Of a stretch of 64,000 nucleotides of DNA, positions 35,113 to 45,155 are shown in pieces. Origin of the DNA: Saussurea involucrata (Eukaryota > Streptophyta > Magnoliopsida > Asterales > Asteraceae). The notes beneath the pieces are model-generated. The model did not search any database, had not been told where the DNA came from, and was given only the letters and a program-made list of their open reading frames with translations. The DNA lies in NCBI GenBank assembly GCA_033807775.1, contig JAWVWS010001019.1, positions 1-64,000 of the forward strand. The letters run 5' to 3'. Positions within the stretch are counted from its first letter, which is position 1, and each line of letters begins with the position of its first letter. The position numbers and the translations under genes were made by a program.

Positions 35113-36151
35113 TGTTGGTCCTGAAGGGCTATACAAGTTTGTAGAAGGGGGAGTTGAATACAAACAAACAAATTTTACTTTTCTAAATTGTTTATTGATA
35201 AATCATTAACAATTTACAGCTTGTTGCGGAACAAGATTAAGGTTAAACCTAAATCTAAACAAGTTGGAACACTAAGTTTTCTTGCACTTAGAAAGAGAAG
35301 GAAATTACTAATAATAACCTATCTCAAGATAAGAAGATGAACTTGACCAGAGTTAGCAAGTTACTTCAAAATGAAGTGAGGTCTTCTTCTTATATACTGC
35401 ATGCATTTAATGCATGGCAGTTTATACTTTACACGTGGCAGCAGCTGATTGGTTGTAGGATCTGACTTGAGTAGACAACCTTAGTAGCCGCATGGTGAAC
35501 AGTGTAGTATCAGAGTAGTTATACGATTTCAGACAATAAGGAGGTTCTTTTCTGACATATCGTACGGAGTCGTGCAAGGGTGGTTAAGACAAAAGTACTT
35601 TGTACGGAGGACTTCATGATCAGCTTTACGTTGATTCAATGGTCTATCATTCTATATCAGCGAATGATAAAGTTCAGCGATAGCTGAAGTCTTGTACTTG
35701 ATACTTCACGTTGAGTGGACAAATCTGAGTCTTCGCTGATCCGCATCAGTTCATTAGGAGACTTGTCGCTGGTTCTTGAGCTTGATCTTCGACTTCAGCG
35801 TAGATCCTATGTTGACGTGAAACTTGTCTTCAGGGATCATAAGTAAACAACTAACTTATCAGCGATCACCATAAGGACTGAACAGGCTCAGAGCATTATG
35901 GTGAACAGTTACGCTGAACAATATATGAGATCATCAGCGATCATCAATAAGACTGAACAGGCTCAGAGCTTGCTAAATGAACAGGGTTCGCTGAATGTCT
36001 AATCTAAAGAACGAGAGTTCCTATCAGCGGTACTGAAAACAGTCTTAGTACTTATCAGCGATAGTGAAACTCTTATCCATTGTTTACTTACAATTTTCAC
36101 TAAGTAGAATGGAGAGGGTCATTATCAAATCACTGAGGGTTTGGATCAACA
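35113..36151 (-). repeat. 5' LTR of the SIRE-like element
   Basis: It pairs with 24671-25707. It differs from that copy by scattered substitutions and a 2-base gap (GTTGGAACAAG versus GTTGCGGAACAAG). Confidence 0.9.
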
Positions 36152-36576
36152 AATATGCTTTTTCGTCCATATCCATATGGGGTTTCATAAAAGGAGGTTG
36201 TTTGGTCTTATTTGTAATGATGATACTAAACCCTATATACAACACCCAACCTTTCCCTATGCTAAATGACAAAATGTAATTATTTCTACAAGGAATGTGT
36301 AAGACGATTTGCATGCAGATGGCTTTTCATATGTAAGGATAGGGACTCATGTGTTTGCATTGAATACATAAAACAAACAAAAAAGCAAAGTATACAATAA
36401 AATAAGATGCAGATACGTATAAAAAAATGAGAAAACATTAAATAATAAAATCTATGAAACAATATTAAATAAATTATGTCCAACAAAAATAATAAATCGG
36501 TTTGCATAACCAATATCTCAAGACCAACAAAGAGTAGATTAAAGATGCAAAACATATGAAAAAAAATCAACAGACC

Positions 36577-39500
36577 CTAGCCATCATTTTTTCGCATAGG
36601 ACAATTCCTTGAATCATGTTCCCCGTATGTGTTACACCTCCTACACAAACGTTTCTGCTTCTTGCACTTCCTGGCCGCTTTCTCCAACGCACCTACCAAC
36701 CGTTTTCCTGTACCGCATCCTTTGTTCCGTATACCAGCAGGTGGTAACACATCAACCTCCTTGGGAACATCTACACCATAACATTCCCTAAGCGCTTCGG
36801 CTCTGTCCGCAGAAGCAGATGGAATTATATTATCAACTTGGAACTCAGATTTCATGTTATCCAACATTTCGGTTAGCACGTTCAACTTGCTTTTATCGTT
36901 TCTAATACGACTAACCAACAAATCAAGATTAGAATACAACCCGTTTATCAAACGCTCCTTCTCTACGTCAACCTCGCCATACCGTGCACGAGCGGCTTGA
37001 ACTTCAACCGGGACAAGAGATCGAGTCCATCGACGAGATATAAGTATTTCTGGTATTGATACGAAGTCATAGTTCAGCCGAATCTTGAAGATATGGCGGC
37101 ACGGGGTACCATTACGTGGAAAGAAATTACATTCACATTCCATCATGTCTGACGATGTGTTGTGAGAAACCTGTTAAACAAAGAAAAGAAAATTATTATA
37201 ACTTACACATTTAATAAAATATTATTATTCAATATAAGGTAATCCGACAAGATTACAAAAAACTATGAAACAAAAATAACCGTACCTGATATGAATACTT
37301 GGTAATAGCCTTTATATTTTTATGTAAAACCCTATACTTTCGGATATCACCCTCTTCTCCAAGATACACGACACCACAATGATACGCGGCTTTTTTTATC
37401 TCTTTTTAGACTCCTTTAAAAACAGTACGTGTATATATCTCCGAAGCATGCCTCTCAATAACCAACGGGGTAGCACATCGAGGGAAAGTGTTTCTTGTGA
37501 TGAACTCGAGGATGCGATGCTTGTTCCTCTGCTTTTCGATAGCACCATCAAACGCATGTATAAACTTGACCAAATCATTTCGATAATATGCATATATACG
37601 GAAAAAGGCGTGAGCACTCTCGGATCATGATGTTGTCCTCATTAACCCGGAAAAGGGAACATCCCTATAATACGCAGATATTCATGATTGTCTAATCCGG
37701 TACATCTCTCTTAACCATTCATTGTCATACAGATCATAATCATCAATAATACTACCCCACTCTATCTCAAATTCCTCAGGACTCATATGGTCATTCCATA
37801 CCAACTTGTTAAATCTTCTTTTAAAAGATACATTGGCATCAAGATCAGACGTTATCTACAACAGTGTAAATGTGATTAAAATGTTGAATGGCTATACCTA
37901 TTATAGTTTTAAAAATATTAAGCATACAAGAACATAATTATATAAAGTATTTAAATAAAAATGGAAAACATACCTTGCCGGGGAGTTTTTTCATAATGTG
38001 CCACATGCACAAACGATGTTTCGATTCTGTGAATACGAAAGGAACTGCTTGTTTCATAGCCGCACATTGATCAGTAATAACAAAGGTAGGTTGCTTCTCA
38101 TGTGCTCTCAAGAAGGCAACCAACACCCACTTAAAATTCTCTATATTCTCGTGGCTTATCAACGCAGATCCAACAACAACTGACCGCTTATGGTTATCTA
38201 TAGCTATGAACGGGACAAAATTCATAGCATGACTGTGAATTTTTTTTTGAAATAATTACTAAAAATATCATGTGCAATGATGAAACATAAAGTAGCACAT
38301 AATATAATACGTACCGATTCATACGATACGTTGCATCAAATGATATAGTGTCACCGAACTCTTTATAGTTTAGTCTAGCAATCTCATCAGCCCAAAAAAC
38401 AGCCTGTAACTCCCCATCAGTAACCAATATATCAAATAAATATTCAGGAACGGCTGTTCTACGTTTACACAACAGATCAACCAACATTTGCGCATCTTTC
38501 TTGCGAACAAATGTGCCCATAGCAGTCCTAGCATTTTGGTAGTCAACTTGAGTCTGACTAACATATTCGTAACCACCTTTGAGCGCAGCCTGGATATTAT
38601 ACGACTTTGCCCCACCAACAGAAGATGATGATCCATTGTACACGTTCCTAAAATCAGTATATTGCAACCGTCGTTTCGAACGTGACATCGCCTTGTCAGC
38701 AGAGTTGTATAGAGCATGGTTATGCCTTTCTTCGAACTTATAAACAACATATGTGCCAGTTTCCTTCCTAAGCCGAAACTTAATACATGCTCTACAATTG
38801 GTACGTTTGACATTTGAACTCCTAGTCATGCACTCGACGTCTCTACTCACAGGGATACCTTGCCTACTGCATAGTAGGTAACGTGATATCACCTGATCAA
38901 ACTTATTTTTTTTCTTGTTCGATTGACGAACATCAAATCCAGCTTCTTCCGCGTATTTCATATACGCAATGTCAGCAAGGTCAATAGACTTAAATTCATA
39001 TCCAAGACCAATCTTTACAGTGTCATCAACATATGGTATCCAATATTTCGTACCCCTAGGTGACACAAAAGTCTCATGATGTACTAAGACAAACAAATTA
39101 AAATATTATTTAATATTATAAATATTATAAAGTGCAATCCCAAAACAAATATACAAATAACAAACAGATAAATGGTGCATTAGTGATGTTTTTTCATATA
39201 ACAACCGGTAAGCAACCAGTTCCGTAAAAAAACATTGTATACTTTTTCATATATGAAAATTACAAAATATATAATTTCATAATAAATAATAACAAGTATA
39301 TAATTTCATATTGTATAGTTCTTCATATAATTTCATATTAAGTAATAACAAAAATATAAAAGGTAAATGACTCAATTATCGATTTCGTATTGCATACCAT
39401 TTTAGTCTATAAATCTAGAAAAACAATTTTTCATATGAAAAAGCGTGTTTAATGTATGACTTGATGGAACTTAACAATAACCGTTTCCATGGCTAAACCG

Positions 39501-39817
39501 AAAGGTTAATAAAACAATAATTTTTAAACCCAGAAAGATGAGTAAAACATAAAAAACAATATCGTTGTCAATTTTCTCATATATTTTAACATTTACATTA
39601 TGAAATATCGTAACACGTAGTGAAATTTAATATAACAGTTACCTTTCTTTTTGGGTGTACCGTCAATTGAATCATGAGCATCCTCTGGTAAAGTTTCATC
39701 ACATTCGTCGTCTGACCCAAGCGCAATCACAAACTCGGCGATATCATCGTACAACTCCATTGGATCAGTATCGGTTTCTTCTTCATTATTTGCTTGTTCG
39801 TTATCGAAATACATCAC
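36577..39817 (-). pseudogene. FAR1/MULE transposase of the Ulp1-carrying MULE, two premature stops
   Basis: Five exons join in phase: 39643-39817 (acidic N-terminus), 38315-39083, 37974-38232, 37286-37855 and 36577-37171. In order they encode a FAR1-type DNA-binding domain (GFDVRQ; RTNCRACIKFRLRKETGTYV; EERHNHAL) and the MULE DDE domain, with D in ISFDATYRMNR and D in VITDQCAAMKQA, then HRLCMWHIMKKLPGK. A SWIM zinc finger (CECNFFPRNGTPCRHIF) and a C-terminal CCHC knuckle (CRRCNTYGEHDSRNC) follow. In-frame TGA codons at 37682-37684 (Trp position after RIRQS) and 37625-37627 (Arg position in RTTS.SES) inactivate it. It would bind the TIRs and excise the element in the nucleus. It faces the Ulp1 gene from the opposite end, as in other MULEs of this type. 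Confidence 0.82.
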
Positions 39818-40192
39818 TATGAACCACGCAAAAACTACAACACCGTATTTCTGAATAACTGCTTACACGAATGCAGTTATGGAGTTTTTCATATAAAAAC
39901 AAACGGTTTCTTAATGAAAAAGATGTGTATCAAAAACGGATAGAATAAAAAACAATAAAATAAGTTAAACAAAATCAATCACTTCCTAAATTAACGCCTG
40001 TTATTTTTTTTATTAAAATTCCGAAAATAATAAAGGTGTGAAATTGACGTAATTACCCTTAAGTATAACTAAATCAGGATTAGCAATCAATGGTCAAGAT
40101 TTGGTTTCATAAGTTACACACATTTAATGGTTACAATTTATTATCTCTCTATACATACATATATATATGTCCTCATATATATGGACGTATGT

Positions 40193-40235
<43 letters not shown>

Positions 40236-41261
40236 TGTATGTGAAAACTTTACCTATCAATATGAGTATATATATATATACATGCAAGGATGTAAATGTT
40301 TGGAATCTACATGAGGGTGAGTATTGCATGCTAAATATTTACTGTGTAGAGATGGTCGTTATGCCATAATTTGTATAAGACGATTTATACGTTTTCACTA
40401 CCATGGTACGTAATTTATTGATGGCTATCTCTTTGTGCACGAGGATTTAGACCTTTATGGATTACTTGTTCATTTTATTGTTGGCCGTATTGGATCACTA
40501 GCGAGTAGGCAATAGGGGACGTGGGGTCCTTGAGGTGTAACTCGTCTAGTTCGGATATGCAATGTGGTCCCATAAGTCCTTGAGGTGTAACTCGACGGAG
40601 TAGGCACTAAAGGCATGGTACGGGATGGTTTGAGGTTGTGATGTCTTTATGGCATGGGAACTAGGACCGGGACTTGAGGTGTTATCCGATAACGTCGTGG
40701 GTGACTCCATTCTCGTGTTCTTGTCACCCCGATGGCAACGGGTCTCCCCCGTATTTTGTTGTTAAAGAAATGTTTCTCGGTTATATAAATATGTTCAGGT
40801 GGGAACGCTTAACGAAATGATTGATGGTAATTTAGATTACATGGAGCCGGTAACATCATATTATGTCTTTTTGTCAAAATTATATAAAGGTGCATTTCAT
40901 GTAATTCTCACTAGACTTTTGTCTAACACTTGATGTTGCATGTTTGTGGATTACAGGTCCCACTAGCGGAGTCTAGACCTTGTTGAGTTGCCGACCATGC
41001 TAGGAGCTTGGAGGGTCGGGCTTTTGGGGATTCGAGATGAGAGACTTTTGGAGATATAGTGACACCCGGATTAATCTAGCTTACTTTAAATTCTAGATTA
41101 ATAGGTTGTTGTGTTTTACGTCTCAATACTCCTATGTTTAATCAATGTCCAAACTATCCCGTTGCATTTAAGGGTTATAGTTGGATTATATTTTGAGGTT
41201 TAAATTTACCCATTTTCCGGAAATCCCCCTAAATTTATCGTTTAAATTTTAGGGTGTTACA

Positions 41262-41351
41262 CACACCCTCCTCACCTTTGGTGAGGTTTGAACCCATGAC
41301 CTCCTACAGGCCAAGGGTTCCAATACCGCTAGGCTAAAAGCCCTTTGAATT
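41262..41351 (-). mobile_element. 5' (pol III promoter) part of a tRNA-related SINE
   Basis: The minus strand reads TTTTAGCCTAGCGGTATTGG (A box) and, about 30 bp later, GTCATGGGTTCAAACCTC (B box GGTTCAAACC), the internal RNA polymerase III promoter of tRNA-derived SINEs. The start at 41351 directly borders the 16-bp TSD (41352-41367). The 3' part lies at 7936-7989 beyond the gypsy element. The reconstructed length is about 140 bp. It is not a functional tRNA gene. Confidence 0.75.
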
Positions 41352-41590
41352 GGTTCAAAGAGACATTATTATTGCCATGTTTTGCAATTCACAACTTCAT
41401 ACGAAAGTAATTTTAAGTGATGATTATTTTCTGAATACGATCAAACCAATGAGCAATGGGACAATGACGAGGATGAGGCTGAAGAGGTTCAATCGCATGG
41501 TAGTACTGCTGACCAAACATATATGGCTACTTTAAGAGAAGAGATTGCTACACAATTAATGCAAAATAGAGATGATTTTAGTTGTTATGC
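41352..41590 (+). pseudogene. PIF/Harbinger transposase remnant, piece 3 (C-terminus)
   Basis: After the SINE TSD the sequence gives the Harbinger signature CFAIHNFIRK (41378-41408; one extra base precedes it). Then comes DDYF and, after another shift, EYDQTNEQWDNDEDEAEEV and TYMATLREEIATQLMQNR, the acidic tail and terminal helix of these transposases. It continues the frame of 7331-7935, from which it is separated by the SINE and gypsy. Two frameshifts and a TAA show decay. Confidence 0.72.
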
Positions 41591-43608
41591 GACTTTGTTC
41601 ATGTTTTCTATTGCATTTGAATCAATTGATGTATTTAAGTTGAATTTTTTAATGTGTTAAAAATGGATGGTAGTAAAATTTAATTAAAATGAATTAATGT
41701 TTTTATAAATTCATGCAATATAACATTTTGAGGGATAAAATAGACAATTATGAATATCCATCCGTTTGTCAGTTTACAAAAACAAACAACCTTATTGAAG
41801 TGAAATCAGACTTCATCACCGCCTCTTAAAAATCAGAAGGGAAATCAAACATCAGACATTAGCACCTCTTAAAAAACAAACTATCACCTTAATATTACTG
41901 AGTAGTTGCCACAACTATTTGCCTGAAATCTGTTTAGACTAAGAGGGCATCAAACTTTAGTCCATAACGTTTCTCTTGAAGATGATATGGTTTTAGAATT
42001 CTGAATTCATCCATAAGAATAAAGTAAGTAATTTTTAATAATTTCCATCATAAGAAAGTAATATCATTATGTTTTAATAAAATTAAAACAAAACTTTTTT
42101 AGTGTGTTTTAAACTTCCTTAACAAGACTATTATCAATATATGTAAATTAACCCTTCTGAAAATATGACTTGAGATCATGTGAGATCAAACTATTTCCGT
42201 GAAAATCAAAAAATTAACACTAAACCTTCACAGCAAAAGACTATGAAGGTACTGTGATGGTAAACCTTCACAGTGTTTGCTGTGAAGGCTTGTTGTTTTT
42301 CTTACCTTCACAATGAATCATTGTGAAGGTTTAGTGTTAATTTCACGGTCTCACGAAAACAGGTTGGTCACACGTGAACCCAACTCCTGAAAATATATTC
42401 TCATTTTACATCGAGTTCCCTTAAAAAATAATTATCACCAACGTACAACATACACTAAGCAACACTAGTATGAAATAAATAAGAAAAATACCCTTATTTA
42501 ACCGAAACTTTTCACAAAGTTGGGAAAAGAAACCAAATCCATAATCTCATGCAAACCACATTACTCATTTCCGATTTTTTCTTTTTTTTACTTTAGGGAG
42601 TTGATCCGTAATTTTAAAATGAAGCACAGGGACAAAAATGTAATTCAGTCTTAAAGAGATTTTTAATTCAGTCTTACACCCTTAGCAATCAAATTGACCC
42701 CAGAATATGATAGTAAAACAAGTTATCGGATCAAAGGAGACCCTTTTGGGGCGTCGATGATATGCTTCTGTTGTTTGCTTTTTATATAGATCAAATCACC
42801 AAGCTTGATCGATAACGAACCACCATGCGACACTTGATGTCAACCCTGAAAGCAAATTTGACAAATATTTGTTACAAAAGAAACTCCATTGCTAAAAAAC
42901 ATGAACACATTTGTCAAATCGACCGGAAGAAACTATTTGGCAGTTGCTGAATGGTTTGGTGCAGAATCATTAAGAGGCTCTTATGATATAATGCAAAATG
43001 AACTATAGTTGTTTGGTAATTGTTCAGAATGAAACCAGGCCGCAGGATGGTTAAGGGATGCCCAAGACACAAAATCATTCAGAGGGCTTTAGAACCATTA
43101 AGAGGCCAAGATTTACATCTTCACGATTCAGAGGTTGCCTCTTAATGGAATTATTAAGAGGTAAAATAAGAAAATAGCGATACACCAATGTATATCCCCT
43201 CAAAGGATTAATCCTAATATCAGAAAGGGTTAAAAAAGTTCCCTTGGTTAGGTTTCCGGTTTCTGTTTGATTATGGTTGCTTACTTCATTTTTCAAATCT
43301 TAACACCGTCTTTCTTGATGTCGGGTTCTTTTTCGAATGTTATTCTTATCAATCTTATGGTCATTTTCTGCAAAAAGAATTTGAAGAATCTTTATCCCTT
43401 TTGCTTCTACAAAGTATGAACAAGCTGGAAAGCTTCGCAGAAACAGTCGTTCTACTCTTTAGGGTGGAGATCACCTTCATGTGGGACATAGTGGGCTTGT
43501 TTAGTTTGGTTAAATTCTTTTCATAAAGATAACAAAAAATCGGAAACAACTGAGAAAGTAACGGAAAAGAATTTTACCAGCGAGTAATCGGTTGACAAAC
43601 ACACACAG
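41591..43608. other. Intergenic DNA 3' of NMD3, no gene seen
   Basis: AT-rich, with one notable hairpin (listed separately). The part next to NMD3 (about 43300-43608) should include its 3' UTR. Frames at 43075-43296 and 43361-43549 have no recognisable content. Confidence 0.5.
42211..42343. repeat. 133-bp inverted repeat (hairpin)
   Basis: The left end AAATTAACACTAAACCTTCACA is the exact reverse complement of the right end (42322-42343). Inside are further CCTTCACA/TGTGAAGG units. It could be a small MITE or a hairpin RNA source. No clear TSD was found. Confidence 0.7.
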
Positions 43609-45153
43609 TTACTCCCTCACGCTATCATCATCTTTGACATCATCATCGTTTATTTCAAGATCAGCAAACTCCTCCATTGGTACAACAGGTGCATCATCAT
43701 CATCAATCACAGATCCCATTTCAGATTTCTGGTAATCTCTGTTCTGATATAACGATATATTAAATCTCATCTCCGGATTCTCCTCCAAATCCCTCAAAAA
43801 TAGTTCATACTCTGCATCCATCTTTTCTTCATCGACTCTACCTCTCGTAGCACCGCTCATATCCACCTCCATATTTAACGATTTTAGCTTCCAAGGTCTC
43901 GGCTTTCCACCCTTCTTTAGCCTCTTCTCTTCGTAACTCTTCTTTACCAATATCACTTCCGGAAGCACTAAACCTTTGTACTTGTCAAGCTCCATATCGT
44001 TACTGTTAGCAGCATACAAATCATAACCAAGAGCATAATCACCCACATTTAAAAGATGCCCTAAATGTGTTTTCACAAAAAACATCGTATCATTCTTCCC
44101 AAAATCCGATACACGAGCCACTTGAACCTCAGCCAAAACATGCTTAGAATCACCACCGATATTAACATCCGAAGAAATAATATCAACATCCAAAACCACG
44201 TATTCAACAAGCTGCTTACTTGTAAGCAACGATTTAAACGATGCCCTCCAGTATTGTTCCGTATCAAGAAAACACTGCCTTAGAGTCAACGGATCGAGTA
44301 AAGCAACACTATTGCTTATTTTTGTGCATATAACAAGCGGGCCGAAATTTCCCAGATTGGAAACGAGTTTCGGAGGGAGACAAACGAGATCCTCGCGACA
44401 AATGGGGCAAATTTCTACCGAGAAAGTGTATTTATAGTTGAAATTATTGCTCTTTTGGTCATGGGAAACGAGTTGTTTGTCATGACGGGTTTTGACCGGA
44501 ACAACTTTTCCCACAAAGTCAACAAACTTAGCGGCATGACTACGGCTGCCAAAAAAGAAATCAATCCCTTGATCCATTTGCTTAATCCTAACAGCTCGAA
44601 CAGCCGCATCATGCTTGAGAATAAGCTGTTCCAAATAAAAGAAAGTTCTCCGGTGAGATACGTGTTGTCTTAGCTGAACTGCAGCCACCCATTGATCACC
44701 GTTAACTTGAGCTTTAGAACACGTATCACACATTTGATCGTGAACCACATAATCGACAATACAAGCTTGCTCAAGAACCGCACCATTTAAAACTTCTTTT
44801 TGAACCCGCAGCTTAACTTTGAGCCTCTTGGAATGAGGTTCGGTCCATATGAACTCGGCATCAATCAGCTTCAATTTACTTAGGTTCTTGACTCGTTTGC
44901 AACAGAAAGTCAAGAGTTGTTTAGATTCTAATTGGGCTTTGATCCAAGTTCTTGGAGGCTGTAAGTAGGCATCGCATTCAGGACAGTGAGTGATGATTAC
45001 ATGTTTTTGTAACGCTTCCGTTATGTCTATTTCTGAACGAAGACACTTAACACACATGTTGGCAGCATTTGGAGTCATGGGGATGCCGCATTTGCAGCAT
45101 AGAACACTGCCCATGGTTTGCTGTACCACAAACATACCTGCTTCCGCATCCAT
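43609..45153 (-). CDS. NMD3: NMD3, 60S ribosomal subunit nuclear export adaptor
   Basis: NMD3 binds the nascent 60S subunit in the nucleus and recruits the CRM1 exportin, then leaves in the cytoplasm. The coding sequence is one uninterrupted exon of 514 codons, close to the usual plant length (about 516). The N-terminus has the NMD3 cysteine cluster (C19/C20/C22, C34/C37, C57/C60; CVKC, CPEC). A core with QWVAAVQLRQH and IDFFFGSRSHAAKFVDF follows, then VEICPICREDLVCLP. The C-terminus has a basic stretch (EKRLKKGGKPRPWKLK, a likely nuclear signal) and an acidic tail with EEFADLEI, a possible leucine-rich export signal. I chose the ATG at 45153 because a good 3' splice site (GGCAG|CA) lies 2 bases before it. 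The ATG at 45162 would be within the intron. It is the only intact host gene seen here. Confidence 0.95.
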   Translation of the reverse strand: MDAEAGMFVVQQTMGSVLCCKCGIPMTPNAANMCVKCLRSEIDITEALQKHVIITHCPECDAYLQPPRTWIKAQLESKQLLTFCCKRVKNLSKLKLIDAEFIWTEPHSKRLKVKLRVQKEVLNGAVLEQACIVDYVVHDQMCDTCSKAQVNGDQWVAAVQLRQHVSHRRTFFYLEQLILKHDAAVRAVRIKQMDQGIDFFFGSRSHAAKFVDFVGKVVPVKTRHDKQLVSHDQKSNNFNYKYTFSVEICPICREDLVCLPPKLVSNLGNFGPLVICTKISNSVALLDPLTLRQCFLDTEQYWRASFKSLLTSKQLVEYVVLDVDIISSDVNIGGDSKHVLAEVQVARVSDFGKNDTMFFVKTHLGHLLNVGDYALGYDLYAANSNDMELDKYKGLVLPEVILVKKSYEEKRLKKGGKPRPWKLKSLNMEVDMSGATRGRVDEEKMDAEYELFLRDLEENPEMRFNISLYQNRDYQKSEMGSVIDDDDAPVVPMEEFADLEINDDDVKDDDSVRE

Positions 45154-45155
45154 TG

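Larger units (their letters stand above)
24671..36151 (-). mobile_element. SIRE/Maximus-like Ty1-copia element (11.5 kb)
   Basis: LTRs at 24671-25707 (3') and 35113-36151 (5') have TGTTGG...CAACA termini and lengths of 1037 and 1039 bp. They are about 98% alike by eye. The PBS (minus TGGTATCAGAGC, 35099-35110) is 2 bp from the 5' LTR. The polypurine tract (minus AATAGGGGGAGAT, 25708-25720) abuts the 3' LTR. The flanks are GATAT and AATAT, one mismatch for a 5-bp TSD. The order on the minus strand is gag, protease-integrase-RT-RNase H, then a long accessory gene. A large size, ~1-kb LTRs, an oversized Gag and an ORF after pol are the SIRE/Maximus pattern. It is inserted in the Ulp1-carrying MULE. 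Confidence 0.88.
16847..40149. mobile_element. Large Ulp1-carrying MULE (Kaonashi-like), TSD TATACATAC
   Basis: The element lies in the gypsy 3' LTR between 9-mers TATACATAC (16838-16846 and 40150-40158). Its termini are inverted: TAAATTGTAACC...GACCATTGATTG at left matches the reverse complement of the right end (TAAATTGTAACC...GACCATTGATTG near 40080-40138). It spans 23.3 kb, 11.8 kb without the nested copia. It carries a Ulp1-like protease gene (plus), a small coiled-coil ORF (minus) and a FAR1/MULE transposase (minus), converging on the centre. MULEs carrying ULP-like genes are known in plants (Kaonashi in Arabidopsis, similar in other families). Both large genes have stops, so this copy is probably inactive. 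Confidence 0.82.
7990..41261 (+). mobile_element. Gypsy (chromovirus) element, pol-deleted, with nested insertions in both LTRs
   Basis: The element runs from TGTAACACTCC to GGGTGTTACA and is flanked by a perfect 5-bp TSD, CACAC (7985-7989 and 41262-41266). Its own sequence consists of a 5' LTR, a PBS, gag, a scrap of protease fused to the last codons of integrase, a PPT and a 3' LTR. After the foreign inserts and their TSD copies are subtracted, the LTRs are about 2398 and 2396 bp. That near-equality supports the assignment of the distant segment 40151-41261 to the same 3' LTR. The LTR texts show a few percent divergence, older than the gypsy element at 52642. A large internal deletion at about 15040 removed RT, RNase H and most of integrase, so it is non-autonomous. 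Confidence 0.88.
15171..41261 (+). repeat. 3' LTR of the outer gypsy, interrupted by a foldback element and a 23-kb MULE
   Basis: The LTR pieces are 15171-16367, 16751-16846 and 40159-41261 (excluding TSD copies). They match 7990-9190 and 11925-13130 in order. 15171-16360 is nearly identical to 7990-9183. 40159-41261 is nearly identical to 12030-13130, with the same GAGGTGTAACTCG blocks and the same GGGTGTTACA terminus. Confidence 0.85.

Noticed and set aside
41262..41351. A tRNA gene on the minus strand
   Set aside because: A and B boxes are present, but the cloverleaf is not complete, and a TSD plus an A-tailed 3' half show a SINE.
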